Of a stretch of 64,000 bases of DNA, positions 33,984 to 47,263 are shown piece by piece. The notes under the pieces are model-generated. The model saw nothing but the letters and a program-made list of their open reading frames with translations, searched no databases and had not been told where the DNA came from. The stretch covers positions 652,398,468 to 652,462,467 of the forward strand of contig NC_081409.1 in assembly GCF_030272615.1 (NCBI RefSeq). Reading direction: 5' to 3'. Each line of letters opens with the position of its first letter. Within the stretch, counting starts at the first letter, position 1. This stretch comes from Cryptomeria japonica. Taxonomy: Eukaryota; Streptophyta; Pinopsida; Cupressales; Cupressaceae. A program made the translations under genes and the position numbers.

Positions 33984-36123
33984 TTAATTAATTATCATTC
34001 TTTCCAGCTTTAAAGCTACTAAAACACTTGGGGAAGCTAGACTTCGATTGGACTTCTTATGCAGCAAAGAGTGCTTATTCTTAGAGCCCAAAGGCTTGCC
34101 TCTCTTCTTTCTAGTGATGGCTTCAACCTTAGAAATCTCCTCATCCGGATTACCTTTGTCCCTAATCCCTTCACCACTAGGGACCAAAAAGTTGGATCTC
34201 AACTCAACCTCAATCTTAGACTCATGAATATATATTGAGGAGGATTCCTTAGGGGTATCACCTTCAGATAAATCTAACTCAGAAGGGAAATTAGGCTTAG
34301 TATTATCAATCATTGGAACAACCGAGATAACCTCATAGAGGACACTGACATTATCAACCAGGGAGTTAGATTTAATAGGGACAACTCCCAAAGAGGAAAT
34401 GGTTTGAGAGAGAGCGGGACAATCTTCATCCCCCTAGGGATCCCCAAAACCAATCTTCACTATGGTCGAGTTAGAAAAATTAGACAAGACCTGAAATTGA
34501 TTAGAGTTAGGAGTAGGAGGAGGATCACTGTGGGGAGAGGAGGTTACATCCCTCCTTCTAAAATCACAACTTCCCCGATCAATCCCTTCAAAAGACTTAA
34601 TAATAGACTTAACATGAGAATCCTTATCAGAATCATTCATTAATAAAACCTCAGGCAGTAGCCTACTAGCATCATCATCCATGGGGGCCTCGATAGAGCA
34701 TGGCTTCTCCTACCCTCTAGCCTTATTTTTTTCCAATGCCAATAGTTGTGCATTTTTCTTCTTAGACCTCTTATTCTTTCTAGAAACCACCTACCCTTGA
34801 CTCCCTCCATTTGGGAGATGGCAGTAGAAACTATCAAATGGGGGGGGGAGGTGAGCATTAAAGGAGCCAAAGGCAGAGTCTTTTTCAATAACAAGGGGGT
34901 TCACAGGTTGTTCATTTGGAAAAATAGCCACAACAATATTGATGGCCTTTCTTAGAGCATCCAATTTATCCAAAATAGGAGGGGTTCCTTCAGGCTTAGC
35001 GGCCAAATTGGGGGGAGAAACATAAGCTAACTTAGAAACGGTCTCAGAAGGATATACACCATTTCTTCTCTTGGCCACAAGGATAGGGAACAATCTTCTG
35101 ATGTGGCCTTCACATCTACACAAAAAGAAAGAATTTAGACCTCCTAGGGTTTCAATAGAACATGTGAATGTTTCAACTTGGATTTTAATCTCAATAAATC
35201 TCATAATATCGTTGTCAGGGTTAATGGAGACTAGGAGTCTGGCATCTAGGTGGCAGACAAGATTTGACGAGTGATCAACCCTAATCACTCTACCGATGGA
35301 TTCCAAAATCTCAGGAATAAAATTCAAAAATATGGGAGGCAAATTCTTAATCAGGAGCGAGCGAGGGCAAGAGAGAGCCAAAATCTTGTCATTAATTGCA
35401 TCAAAAGACCATTTAAGGGCCCTAAAAGTGGTTTTACCAATGACCTAGAATTGTTTTTGGATGACCTCCACCTATGAATTATTATCATTGAAAAAATAAT
35501 GAATAAACCTTTCTGAATCATTCTACAGAAATAGAATTTAAACCCTAATCTTTTATTCCAAACATTTTTTATACAATCATCTAAAAACTTTCTAGCCAGA
35601 AATCTATCGATATCAGTAAGAGCAAAGAAAATGGTGATATCTTGAAGCCTGAGATTTTCCAATTCAAAAGCCTTGGTCATAAATTCATTAAGCATAATAG
35701 AAAAGGTATAAAGAGGCGAGGAAGGGCCTTAACTCGTCCTACATCTCCACCATCGCACCAAGAGGAAGAAGCACTTACCAGGTCGAACTTGGCCTCAAGG
35801 GGGACCTGCACAAAATTGCCAACAATGGAATCCCTGAAAGACTTGCCAGAACCTGAATTTGGGGTCATTGGTTGGGCCGAATTAATGCCCATCCCGCTTG
35901 ATTCCTCTCCCATTGGACATTCAATACGGAGGACCCTTCACACACCTGTAATCAATCCAAATGAAGGAAAAAGTCTAGGCAAAATAAATACAGAAATAAA
36001 GGGTCGTAATAACAAAAGAAGAAGAAATTCAAGAAGTGGTACCACCATAGAGGAGGCCTTACCACCTCCTCCACACACAGGGGAAGACCCCAATTCCCAA
36101 CACAGTCCAGCGGTCCATGTCAA
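33984..36123 (-). pseudogene. LINE 1 ORF1 (DUF4283 / zinc-knuckle nucleic-acid-binding protein)
   Basis: The N-terminal part is Pro/Ser-rich. A DUF4283-type module lies at about 35695-35300 (ITIFFALTDIDRFLARKFLD; FYFCRMIQKGLFIIF). Next come NLPPIFLNFIPEILESIG and a zinc knuckle reduced to FLCRCEGHIRRLFP at about 35110, where a CP is expected at the end. A basic tail includes KKRGKPLGSKNK near 34100. Several frameshifts and stops are present. This protein family coats the LINE RNA in the ribonucleoprotein. Confidence 0.65.
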
Positions 36124-36184
36124 ACCCTAGGTTGCAGAGCCCCAATAATATATTTTTGTATAATGTATTGTTCTTTACCCAATT

Positions 36185-38440
36185 GCTAAAAACTAAGAAT
36201 AATATTACACCTAAGCATGTAGCCCTTTCTTAGAAATTAGTCGTTAGAAATGTTTGTGTGCCATGTAGACCTCAGGTGGGTGTCTTGTGTGTTCTACCAA
36301 TCTAGTGAGAAAAAGTAATTGTTTGTCAAGTTTTATCATGATTATAATTATGGGTAATTATGGGAGAAGATAACATGTAAGATCTTATATTGTAAAATTA
36401 AGTGACCTAAATATTGAGATCTTTACTATAATTAGTGTCATTACTAAATTATTGATAAAATTAGGCCTAATGAGGACTTCTTAGATAATGTATGTTTCTA
36501 ATAAAAGGTAGGTTGTAGGTTTGAATCCTATTTATTTTCTTAATTATGTTTTGAGAAACAAATTATTTTTTCAACACACTTAAAAAATATTTTACTATTT
36601 TAAAAAAGTTATAACTATTTTATGATTATAATTGAAAAAAATTAATTATAAGATAAGATGTAAAATTATACACTTAGCTTGATATACTATAAAATTTATA
36701 AAATTGTTATCATTGTTTTCATTTATAAACTATTGATACAAACAACCACTTTAAGAAATTATAGTACAATATGCATTATTGATAAAATTTAGTTTATAGG
36801 TTAAATTCATATTTACTTTCATAATGAAATATTAAAAATATATTTATAATAATTTTTTTAAAGTAAACACTTTTTCGACATATCTTTAAAAATACTTTTC
36901 TAACAAAGTTATAGTAGGTTTAAATATAACATGTCAAATAATTTTATTTATTTGATTTGCTTCAAAATTGATAGGTTTAAAAAAAGTACTAAATTAAAGA
37001 TACAATTAGATGCATTTTGAAATTAAATTATATATCATTAAGTCATTCATGGGTTCTTAAAGTTTCTTTAGATTGTCCATTCTTCAAATATTATGTTACA
37101 AATCCATCCATTATATCCACAACCAACAACTCCTCCCCATTTGCTACAAGAAAAAATGACAATTTAAATTTTTTATGAATTATATTTCTTTATATTAAGT
37201 CATTAACAACTCAAATCAAATCAAATATAATCTCAAGACCTTCTCCTTGCTAATATATTCAAAAACAACTAAAATCAAATAATTGAAATATTCAATACCC
37301 AAAAAAAAATTGAATATTAAAGCTTTTATTAACACAACTAATTAATACATATAATAAAAAGAACTCTATGGATGATTAAATAAGAGTATAAGTAATAAAA
37401 ATGGAGACAGTTCTTGTGGCTTAACACAGTCAAAGTATTGAAGCATGTATTTTCCATTCAAGATTTGAATGTGTAAGATATTATATTATTGTTTCATTAT
37501 ATAGTAAACATAAAATATACTTTTTAAATACTCGTAATCAATAAAATTAGAGTTAAAATATTTTATATTTGGTTCAGCGGATTGAGGCAGTTTAAATCCC
37601 CTTTCTAGGTTTAAATTAAACTCCCTCCATTGTATTCTAATCCGACAAGTGTGCCCTATTTTATTTCAAATCTTGGTGATGATAATTCAAATTATAATTT
37701 AATTGCATTCCAAATAAAAAAGTATTTTTTAAAAAATAAATAGATAAATATATTATCTTAGAAATGTCAATTTTTTTATGAATTATACAAAACCGTGGTT
37801 AAGTAGGGATTATTTTAAATTTATAAATTAAACTTTCACTAACACTTGTAGTAATTAGTTGTTCATATTTATAATAATATTATACTAAATTTTTAATTGT
37901 AAAATTTGAAAAAATCTAAATTGATTTAGAGTTATGAAATTCAAAATTTCTAATAGTAGAATACCTAAATTTTTAGTTCACCACTTTTCTATATTTATTT
38001 TCTATGATTAATTTGAAACAATATCAATATAAATTAATTATAACAACATTCACTTTCACTCCAAAATAAGCAATGGAATACATATGCTTTTCTATATTGA
38101 TAAAGTACTAATAAATACAAATACAAACAATCATATCATAAATAACTTAGAATATACTTATTTTCTATGGTAAATTTGAATCAATATCAATATAAATCTA
38201 TTATGATAGCATTCAATTTCATTCCAAAATGAGTAATGAAATACATATGTTTGTCTATATTGATAAAGTATTAATTAAAAAAAATACAAACAACCAAGTC
38301 ATAAATAACCTAGAAGATCAATCTTATTTGGAATATGTAAGTGTTTGTGACAAAGTCAATTAAAAATTAGTTGGATTCTATGCTATAATTTTTATAAAAA
38401 TTAAAATGTTCAAATTTTAAAGGAAATCATACTATCACTA
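36185..38440. other. AT-rich sequence with one 166-bp tandem duplication, no gene
   Basis: No ORF or element is recognised. A two-copy tandem repeat at about 37990-38325 (period about 166 bp) starts TTATTTTCTATG and includes GATAAAGTA; the copies differ by scattered substitutions. Confidence 0.5.
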
Positions 38441-39880
38441 ATACCTGTAATAAATTTATAAATTATTTTTTAAATTTTAAAATGTCTTGGTTGATTTATA
38501 TCTTTCTCTATCTCATATGTTGCAATTAATATATTGGTGAAATGAATGTTCATCAAGGAAATTGAAGATTGAAATACATAAATTGTATTTAAACTTGCAC
38601 ATATTTAGTCTAAGATTTTTAAGTTGTGTTTCATGGTTTAAATTTTTTGTATTCATAATTAATTTGAAATATAATTTTTCACTAAAAATTTTATGAAATA
38701 TTTAAAGATATTGACTAAAGACATTCTTAAATATCACAACTAAGAAAAAATGAAAAAAACCACATAAATATGTAAGCAACTGTCATGTGAACTCATAGAA
38801 AATAAACCATCAAAATTAAATACAAGATAAATGCAAGCATTTAATTTATGAAATTAAAGTAGGATAGTAGTTTTCAAATAGAAGAATTTATTATATTAGA
38901 TGGTGTTAGCGATTTCGATTTCTATAGTAGTAATAAGTCATAAGTCTACATTTTCATTTAATATAGATCATGTAGATCATGTAGTAAGTTAACTCTTTTT
39001 CTCTAATAAGTACATTTAATAAGTACATTTAAATCCTTTTCTTCCAGCTTTGAACATGCATCCTTTTAATAATTACATTTAATAAGTACATTTAAAAGTA
39101 CTGAATGGTGGCTATCGTGTTGCTTTTGCAGCTGCGTTGTACGAAGCAGGAAACTTTGAACATGCACGTCTTCATAATATTTGCTGAGTTTTCTCTCGAG
39201 GAGATAAGTTTTTTCAATTCTTCATTACTATATTACGATTTGCATCTAGAGGTGAAACTATTGGTGTGGGTAGGTCCGAAATTCAAATGGCCATATAAAT
39301 ACATTTTAACATTATGAAGATTATATTTCTAGAATTGATGGATTATTATTTTTGAACTATTATGTATATTTGTTCATTGTAATTTACGTAATTTTAATAT
39401 TTTAGATTAAATAATAAACAATTCAATCTTGTAATAGCTTAAAAATCTATAATGATTAAAATATGATCTAAAATATGTTTTATATTTAGATTTTTTAAAT
39501 TATGTATAAAGAATTTATTTATTATTTTGTTGTATTACAATTCTATTTTTATAGCAATTTAACAATTTCATATGAAAAAAGTTATATCTTTGATTTAAAT
39601 GTCAATAATAAGATTTTTAGTTCTTTTATTAATCTTAAATTGAAATAACAATAAAATGTAAATTATTAATCTTCCCTTAAATGAAATTGCCTTCAATACA
39701 TCTAATTTGTTGTTGAAATATAAATATTTCCATTAAAATGTTTTCTTTTTATTTTTTTTATGGATGGGATTTATATGTTAAATATTTTATGATAATAATT
39801 GTACTATATAGATAAATTAATATAATTACAATAAATTTGAATATGTATATCTAATTTAGATTGATAGAAATAGTTTAATA
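38440..39880 (+). other. Unit 2 remnant of the EG45 neighbourhood
   Basis: 38450-38990 matches 14100-14640. Without any coding exon it then passes at about 39096 into the EG45 3' flank (TTGCGTTGTACGAAG-like, GAACATGC; compare 18805-18860) and on to 39870 (compare 19060-20050). The whole EG45 coding region, equivalent to about 14650-18790, is deleted here. Short AATAAGTACATTT repeats at 39005-39095 sit at the deletion junction. Confidence 0.6.
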
Positions 39881-39885
39881 GTTTG

Positions 39886-41120
39886 ATAGAAATTGTTGAT
39901 CTCCGAATAGATCCAATAAATAACCTTGCAAAACTCCATTATCCCACTCTTCGCAGTATTCAGCATGGTTAAAGGAGATTTTTTTGCAATCAATGTTTGT
40001 CTTAGGGGAAAAATTATCTAGGGTCTCCATATTAACATGGGTAGCTTTGGGAGGTAGAGTATCACCTTCCTTCACCGTCTTCCCATCTTCTTCAATATCA
40101 TCTATTGATTTATTGGGGTCCTGACGATTGGGTTGAACATTAAGAGAATCATTCCTTTTATCTGGGTCGATTCAGTGATGACAGGGCTCCACTTATTTTT
40201 CTTCTTTGGCGGAGGGGGTAACATGATCACTATCAGTCTCGATCCCCTCATCATCCTCTTCATCATCTTCAAGCAGTTGTCCTCCTCTTGAACCTTACTT
40301 CTTTTTCCTTTAACCCCATTTCTATCTTTCTTAGTTTCGTACCCAAAAGCCAAATCTTTATCCTTATCCTTGCTAGAACCCTTGGTAGGGGTAATTGTGT
40401 CAGCATCATCTTCCCACTCGATATCAGACCTGTCATCTTCACTATCATCTGAGTTCTTAGACTCATAATCTGAATCTGAAAGCTCAGTGATAGAATGTTG
40501 CACAAAGGAAGCCTTGACATGGTTGTATAAGAGAAACATTAACCCTTCATGCATGAGAGGTTTACTATCCGAGTTAGCCCTAAAATCCTTAATGCTAGTG
40601 TTAAGGGAGCTAAACAAATAGAAGGGGATAGACACCAGATCTTTATGGCAAAAATGACTAGAAGCACAAAGTGATAACCGTAGACACAAAAGTATCTACC
40701 ATCAAGAGTAACATATTGCATGACAACAAACAAAATCCATTTCCATACCTTCTTTATGACTTTCTGTGAGTAGTAGGTTTTGTTGAATTTCACCAACTTC
40801 ATTTTCTCAGAGTCCTCCTTTGGGAATCGCTTGATAGCAACTTTAGTGAGCTTCCCATCTCTAAAAAAATTTATGGCCTCCATCGGCATACCAGTAACTT
40901 CCGCGATCATCGCTTCATCAATTTCAACTTTTCTTCTTCCTATGGTAATTTTTCCATCTTTCCAATTCTTTTTGAAAATTTTGGTCACGATATGTTTTTT
41001 CCCTACAATTCTCTTCATATACCATGTCATCTTAGTTATTTCAAGAATAGCCCAAGCCTTCGGCTTTTCTTTCCATTCATCATAGGAGAGCGGCTCAATT
41101 CCTTTCCTATTACCTCCCAT
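39886..41120 (-). pseudogene. LINE-associated third ORF (MGG coiled-coil protein), copy 3
   Basis: It starts MGGNRKGIEPLSYDEW and, unlike copy 1, keeps TGG (Trp) where copy 1 has TGA. The N-terminal module is readable to about 40680 (VTGMPMEAINFFRDGK; YVTLDGRYFCVYGYHFVLL). A one-base loss near 40665 then shifts the frame into HKDLVSIPFYLFSSLN and the acidic linker. A second shift lies near 40270. The coiled coil is truncated at the left edge. Confidence 0.6.
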
Positions 41121-41329
41121 GGCATCCACAAACAGAAAATTCTTATCCTTCACAATGAAGAATAGGGAAAAAATAGAGATCAAAGTGCAGAGCACGAAGG
41201 TCTTCAAAATAGAAATGGGCACCCACAAAATGTACAGACTCTTATCCGCATTAAACACCATCTCAATCTTCAAGCGTTGCTCTTTCCGATTCATTATTGT
41301 CTTTTTCATTGATAAGTGCATTGTCATAA

Positions 41330-41700
41330 TTAATTATCACACCCTCATAACCATGCACTATAATAAATAATGAGGGAATGCACCTTGTGAGGAAGATCCA
41401 TCTCACCTCTCCATCTCATATTGTGATCAACACGGATGGCCATGTTGGTAGCCCAATCAGCAATAGTGTTAGTTTCTTTACAATTGTGAGATACAACACA
41501 TAGCTTGAAAGAGTTGATTATCTCCTTAGCTTTAGATATGATATTCTTTATGGTCCATGAAGGGGAGGATAGGCCCTTTATTCATTGAACAATATTATTA
41601 GAATCTCCCTCAAGCCATAATTTAGTAAACCCCATCGATTTAACTAGGGATAGAGTTTGATAAGCAGCCATGCCCTCGGTTAAGTGGTTATTCTGTGATC
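41330..41700 (-). pseudogene. LINE RNase H C-terminal remnant, copy 3
   Basis: The minus-strand frame EGMAAYQTLSLVKSMGF then LWLEGDSNNIVQ is the RNase H helix and EGDS motif, a duplicate of the unit 1 copy. The same TGA follows it. Confidence 0.7.
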
Positions 41701-41713
41701 CAATAAAGATGTT

Positions 41714-43978
41714 ATAAATAGGAAATAATCTCTTATAAAAATTATCATAAAATAATGTTATCATAAAAAAATTAAATTTTACAATAAGCGATCTATTTAT
41801 TCTTTTTGAATTTTTTAAAACAAAATACTAGATTAGACTTCCATATGTTAAAGATAGGTGTATTAGAATATCAAAGAAAAATAGACATATTGAAATGATT
41901 ATAACTAAACTCTTTTTTATTCAGTGGCAAAATTCTCTAATTTAGCTTTTCAATGCTTTTTAAAACACAAAAAGTGCATATCATGTCAAAAAGTTTTGCT
42001 ATTATGTAAAAATTATTATTCAACATTCGAAAAGAGGGTTGGGGGCCCGAGTGTGGTGCCTAAGAGATTAGAAATAAAGGATTTAGCTAGTGGATAAAAG
42101 AAAATGTATTTTCATGAAACTATAAAATATACAAGTACAATATAGTGCACATTATGAATCCATACAATAGTTCACATCACCAAATGAAAAATACTAGAAA
42201 TATTTTCTTTTAATATTTTTTCTTACACCAACTTATGTCATATTGTGTATTAATTTTTATATCTCAAGTTGTCTAGACTCATCCATGTGGTCTACATTTT
42301 TACCAAGGGGATTATTATTAAATCTCAATTTGAAATTTATAAAAAAGGATAAAACCTACAAGATCAACTTATGAAAAAACTACAAGAACAAATTATGAAA
42401 AAGGGTTAAATGTGGGATATGGTCCGAACCAACATGCTCAAAAAATGTATCTAAAATATGAAAAAAAAAATTAAAAATTAGAATTCTAGAATTACAATAT
42501 CATTTCATGTTTACTTACACCTTAATTTAAGCAAATAAATCACTAAACGTGAATAAATGAGGCCAATAATACCTCACCTAGACATGATACCAATTATGCC
42601 AATGGTTTTTTTTTTTATGAGAGAGGTTTTGAAGGACCCAAAACTTTATACAAAAGGATTTTGTCAGAAACTAAAACCTAGTTATAGAACACTACTAGAA
42701 AATAAAGTATAGGAAATCAACAACCAAACTACAAAATACAAACCAACTATCCAAAAGAAGAAAATCTAAATAATCCATTGCTACATCATAATGATCATAA
42801 CCATAAAATAATCATACTCAAATAAATAATAAATCTGAGCCCAAGAATCACCAAGGTAATAAAATGAAAAAAACAAGTTAGAAGCGTGCTTTCCTTCAAT
42901 CCAGACATATGGACCCTTCATTGTCCACAAGCTCCTCCTCAAAATGGTAGAAAATGGCCCCTTATGATCCCTTCCATCTTCTCCACCAATGTCAACCTCC
43001 ACCTCAATAAGAGACAAATCCACCTTAATAGGAATAGTTAAAGAAGACCAATGATGGATATTCTAAATCATATCGCAGCCCACCAAAGCATTCTCCAACT
43101 CAATAGTTGAAAAATGGGCCAAATGAAGGAAAAGTGTAAGGAAAACCACCTTAAAGAAGCTCCATTTCTTAGAAGAAAAGATATTTAATAAAGCCGCCAA
43201 CTTTGAAACCAGGGTCTTAAGATACATTTTACTCGAAAAAATCTTCGCCTCTATAAGAAATACAAGAGCAAAAATAAAAGAGACAACAAAAAAACCCCAA
43301 ACCAAAAATAATAATTATAAATATGCCCTAAATACTTAGAGGCCACAAAAGTAATTACAGGAACATAGAAATCTGCAAATTCCCCTCCAAATTTAGAACA
43401 ACAAAAATATAACATGTTTATGGGAGAAACATCATCCCAATAACTGCAAGGGGAAAAGAAGATGAAAATGGGAATTGAAGGAAAAGAACCAAAAAACACC
43501 ATACCCATTATGGCCAAGACCCCAAACTAGAGAGATCTACCCAAAACAAACATAGGATCACCCTCTCAAATAATTCCTTCCTTAGCACAAAGGGAAAATA
43601 AGCAAAATAACTAATTAAATTATATTTTATATTATTTAATTAATGGAAAAAATGAATATTTAAAAGAAAATACTATGTCATAGGTATTTTTTAACTCTCT
43701 ATAGCCATTATTTAGAAATTAATTTCCCCAATATTATGAATGGATCAAATTCTATATAGTGGACCATTATTTTTGTGCTTTAATTAGAAGTATAAAATTT
43801 TCTAAAATTTTATGAGCCAACATGGTAATTTTATGAGGAATTGAATAACTTTCATTTCATATGAAATAAGATATATGATTTGTAAGGAATTTATAATTTG
43901 ATGGCACATTCTAGTTCCAAGTTCCTAGTCACTCTCTCTCTCTCTCTCACCCTTTCTAACCCCAATCCATTTTTTATG
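41714..43978. other. Unit 3 shared flanks and hydrophobic-ORF module, no real gene
   Basis: 41714-42430 matches 2580-3290 and 42431-43978 matches 11673-13221. The join at about 42425-42430 is the undisturbed insertion site of the 8.4-kb element. Minus-strand frames at 43517-43251, 43305-43063 and 43023-42781 lie in different phases and look like chance reading of U-rich retroposon sequence. Confidence 0.5.
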
Positions 43979-44823
43979 TTTTTGATTAAGGCTAAACGGG
44001 TTTTGAGGGGATCTTAAACCCCTTACAACAGGTTTTGAAGGGACTTGAAACTTTCAGATTTTTGCAGGATCTAGAACCCACAAACCAATGCTATCATAAA
44101 AGAAAAATCAAAATGAAATACCAGCAGCACAAACCCAACCAAGGTTGAAAAAACACAACCGCAATCACATACACAAGGGTTTTACTAAGGCTTCTTGATT
44201 TCAGGCACCCATCACCTTCAAAGACGCCAGATTACAACAGGCAAACATACAATTATAATCTAGACACATGGTATTTTGAAAGGCTCCCCTAACCTTCATC
44301 ATGGGTTTTGAATTGGCCCCCAAAACCAGTAGAGAAGTGTTTTTCTAGGCTCCCTTTATGTGTAACAAAATCTTCAATCTACCAACAACAACATTAGTCC
44401 TTAACCAAAAACAATAGCTAGCCAGACTGGGCCCTTGAAAATTTCTAACATCCTGCCTCCCTGTGGGTTTTACAAGGCTCCCACAACCTAACCACACAGA
44501 AAATAGAAAAACAAGGGGGTTTTGAAAGGCTACCCTAACCTTCGAAATGGGTTTTGAAGTGGCTCCCATAACCACTAGGAAGAAGCCAGCAACAGCATCA
44601 TACTACAAAATAGAGTCCAACAACCAAAGAATAAACCCGCAAAGCCTAGTTCAACAAATGGGTTTTTAAAAGGCACCCAAAACCTTGAGCTGAAAAAGAG
44701 ACCAGATCCCCTAATATATTTTTTATGTTATTCTGCATTTTTAAAACTCTTTTTATAAACCTCAAAACCTGTTGTATAGGGTTTCAAGTCCCCCTCAAAA
44801 CCTACTGTTCCTTTAATAAAAAA
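43979..44823. mobile_element. 0.85-kb element with inverted LINE-like tails, unit 3 copy
   Basis: Left tail at 43979-44035 and right tail at 44773-44823, with the same iterated GGGTTTTGAAAGGCTCCC-like core as 13222-14090. The left flank has a CT microsatellite (43933-43949). Confidence 0.5.
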
Positions 44824-46614
44824 CACTTGTAGTAATTTGTCACTTCAATTGTAAATTTTAAAACTACTTAGTTGATTCATATCTTGCTCTATCTCATATA
44901 TTACAATTAATATATTGGTGAAATGAATGTTCATGAAGAAAATTGAAAACTGAAATACTTAAATTGTATTTAAATTTGCACATATTTAATTTATGGTTTT
45001 TAAAGTGTGTTTCATATTTTAAAATTTATTTACTCATAATTGATTTCGAAAATAATTTGTAACAATTTTTTTTATCAAATTTTTAAAGATATTACCTCAA
45101 GACATACTTAAATATCACATCTAAAAAAAATTCAGATAATTAAATAAATATGTATATAACTACCTTGTGAACTCATAGAAAATAAACTAACAACCAAGAT
45201 TTAATAACAAATAAATGCTAAGGGCTTACATTATGAAATTAACCTAGAGTACTAGTTTAATAATCAAAATTTTCAAATAGCACAACTAACTATATCAGAT
45301 AGTATTATCAATTCCTCAAAGACGAGCTGTGACAAGAATATTTATAAATACATATAACAAATATCTCCATAAGTTGTGTGATCTATTTGATGCCTTGTTC
45401 ATCATTTCAATAGATGAATGAGATATGAAGAATGACATAAGACATGTATGAAATTATTTTTGAGATGAATTAAACTATATTAGGGAATTTATTTAAATAT
45501 ATTCACAACATAGATTCAAATGTAGTAGCTTGAAAGCTATAAAAAGAAGTTGAAGTCGAATTTCTATAATCAAAACAAATTCTAATTTGAATTAAAAGAT
45601 TCCTTCAATAAATATATCTAACACAAGTATCATACCTTCAAAAAAACTAGCTAAAATATTAAGTTAAAATTATAGTTTTCATACAACTCTTGTGGTGCTT
45701 CTCAATTCTTATTTGAGCTGTACAATTTTTAAAAATGACAAAAAAATAAAAATAATAGATATATATGAAAACTCTAACTTCATATGTTTAAATTACTTTG
45801 TTGAACAAAAATGATATGATGAAAATGTGCATATTTACCTCTATTGTCAGTCCAATTGCTCTTCCTAACCGTTCAAGACATAATATGCTACATTCAAAAT
45901 ATTTAAAAGTCATGATATGATGTTTTAAACTATTATTCTTAAAAATAATCTAATTCAAGAATCAAACCAATTTTGGACAATAAAAATAAAACAATTATTT
46001 ACAAAAAATTTATATGAATAACGTGTAAAATCATTATTGACTTGTTAACAATTGAACAAAATAACATCTTAAGTAGATTCCTTTGCATGGAATTTTACAA
46101 GAAGAATAGCTACTGCACCCATTTTTCACCGTTCCATGTTAGCATATGATTGAATTTAATTGAGTTTTCGTTTGCATACAAACTATTACAATTTTCCTTG
46201 GACAGAAAAACTAGCTTCTAGAAAATCTTCGATGGATAACCCATAAATTCTTCAATGGATAACGCCATTGATCAAGACTCAAGGTCATTCATTTATACTA
46301 ATTGATCGCGCAAGAACCAGTAAATTCAATGAATAAACACATTGGTCAAGGTCATTTATACATGCTAATTAAACAAGCAATGATCCGTGTAACATACACA
46401 GAATGATAGCCGCCATTGACTAGACCTCGGCCAGCCTAGGTTATGCTGGTCCTATTGTATTCTACATATACACTCACTTCTAATGTTTAACATTCACAAA
46501 TTGCAGCTTAATCAAAATCTGTTTCACTTAATCAAAAACATTTACAAATTGCAGCTCTTCTATTGTCGAGGAGTAACAGAATCTATTAGTAGAATCGCTG
46601 AGTCCTGAAAGAGA
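44824..46614. other. Unit 3 upstream region of the EG45 pseudogene
   Basis: It matches 14091-15795. At about 46476 it joins directly to the equivalent of 18025 (leader TTAACATTCACAAATTGCAGC), so the TATA-bearing segment present in unit 1 is absent. Part of the leader is then duplicated (46476-46555). No ORF. Confidence 0.5.
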
Positions 46615-47263
46615 ATGGCAGGCGGAGCTATTTCTAGAATGTGTGTTTGTGATGAGTTTTATGTTGGGCTGGTACTGCTGTATGGGTGAGCAGGGAACTG
46701 CCACATTTTACACTCCTCCATACACCCGTAAGTAAGAGGCAAATTCGATTGCGGCAGCAAGAGTGGATCCATCATCGTGAAGATTGTTGTCTATTGTTCC
46801 CCCACATATTGCGCTGGCACCTTCGCTTTATCTCAGCAGGCCTTCGTCGATATTGCCGATCCTGACGCTGCTAAAGTTTACATCGACTATGAACAGTAAG
46901 TTGGTTGTTGATTTCTCTTTTTCCTGTTCTTCGGCGTAATATGATGCATTCTGGGGCGGTGGAGCGGCTTGCGGAAAACAGTACCGAATCACATGCACCG
47001 GCGCAACAAATCAGGGCATTCCGATGCCATGCAAGAGCGGATCCATCGTCGTCAAGATTGTTGATCATTGCCCAGCCAGATGCGCTGGCACCATCGATTT
47101 ATCTCAAGCTGCCTTCGCCGATATTGCTGATCCAGATGCTGGCAAAGTTTACATCGACTATCACCAGTAAGTTGGTGGTTGATTTTCACTCTTTCCTCTT
47201 GTTCCCCGTAATATTAATTGATATGTTCGTTGAATTATTCTTCCTTTGTTTTTCAGGGACTGA
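46615..47263 (+). pseudogene. EG45-like pseudogene with duplicated, chimeric exon 2
   Basis: The ATG is conserved, but a 7-base loss relative to unit 1 shifts the signal-peptide exon to a TGA within 25 codons. The exon 1 donor (46728) is followed almost at once by the C-terminal half of an exon 2 (about 46745-46895; CAGTFALSQQAF, IADPDAAK). Forty-odd bases of intron 2 come next, then a second, nearly full exon 2 (46943-47166; GKQYRITCTGATNQG, CAGTIDLSQAAF) and the terminal exon (47257-47263). The first exon 2 is more diverged than the second, so it probably came from another paralogue by unequal exchange. The second keeps the Cys missing in the unit 1 gene. Confidence 0.8.

Larger units (their letters stand above)
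29686..36170 (-). mobile_element. LINE (L1/RTE-like plant LINE) 1, near full length, inactive
   Basis: Flanked by TTCTTTACCCAA at 29674-29685 and 36171-36182 (12 bp, possibly 14 counting the ambiguous TT), with a T-run on the plus strand at 29686-29693 marking the poly(A) end of the minus-strand element. In order on the minus strand: ORF1 (DUF4283 plus zinc knuckle), endonuclease, reverse transcriptase, zf-RVT. No RNase H follows. All frames contain stops or shifts. Confidence 0.85.
20210..39880. repeat. Tandem segmental duplication, unit 2 (expanded by insertions)
   Basis: After the LINE fragment at 20222-22444, bases 22457-23300 match the unit 1 left flank (2580-3290). The EG45 neighbourhood resumes at about 38440-39870. 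Between them lie an unassigned segment, a Copia-type element and LINE 1. No EG45 coding exon survives; only its 3' flank is recognisable at about 39096-39250. Confidence 0.65.
39886..41700 (-). mobile_element. LINE fragment, copy 3 (duplicate of copy 1, 3' end deleted)
   Basis: The right edge keeps the copy 1 target site CAATAAAGATGTT at 41701-41713. The left edge breaks off inside the coiled-coil region at the position equivalent to about 764 of copy 1, so the tail and left target duplication are lost. Contents are the RNase H end (41698-41330) and the MGG ORF (41120-39886). Confidence 0.75.

Noticed and set aside
40780-41085. Plus-strand frames opposite the MGG ORF (also 1644-1949 and 21663-22064)
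   Set aside because: They are antisense shadows of the minus-strand ORF and have no independent support.
20222-41700. Treating all three LINE 3' fragments as copies made by the segmental duplication
   Set aside because: Copy 2 has its own 12-bp target duplication and unit 2 retains the empty copy 1 site, so only copies 1 and 3 are duplicates.
43251-43517. Small hydrophobic membrane protein, also at 12492-12761
   Set aside because: Conservation is explained by segmental duplication; the frame is U-rich, lacks a family and lies upstream of a retroposon tail.
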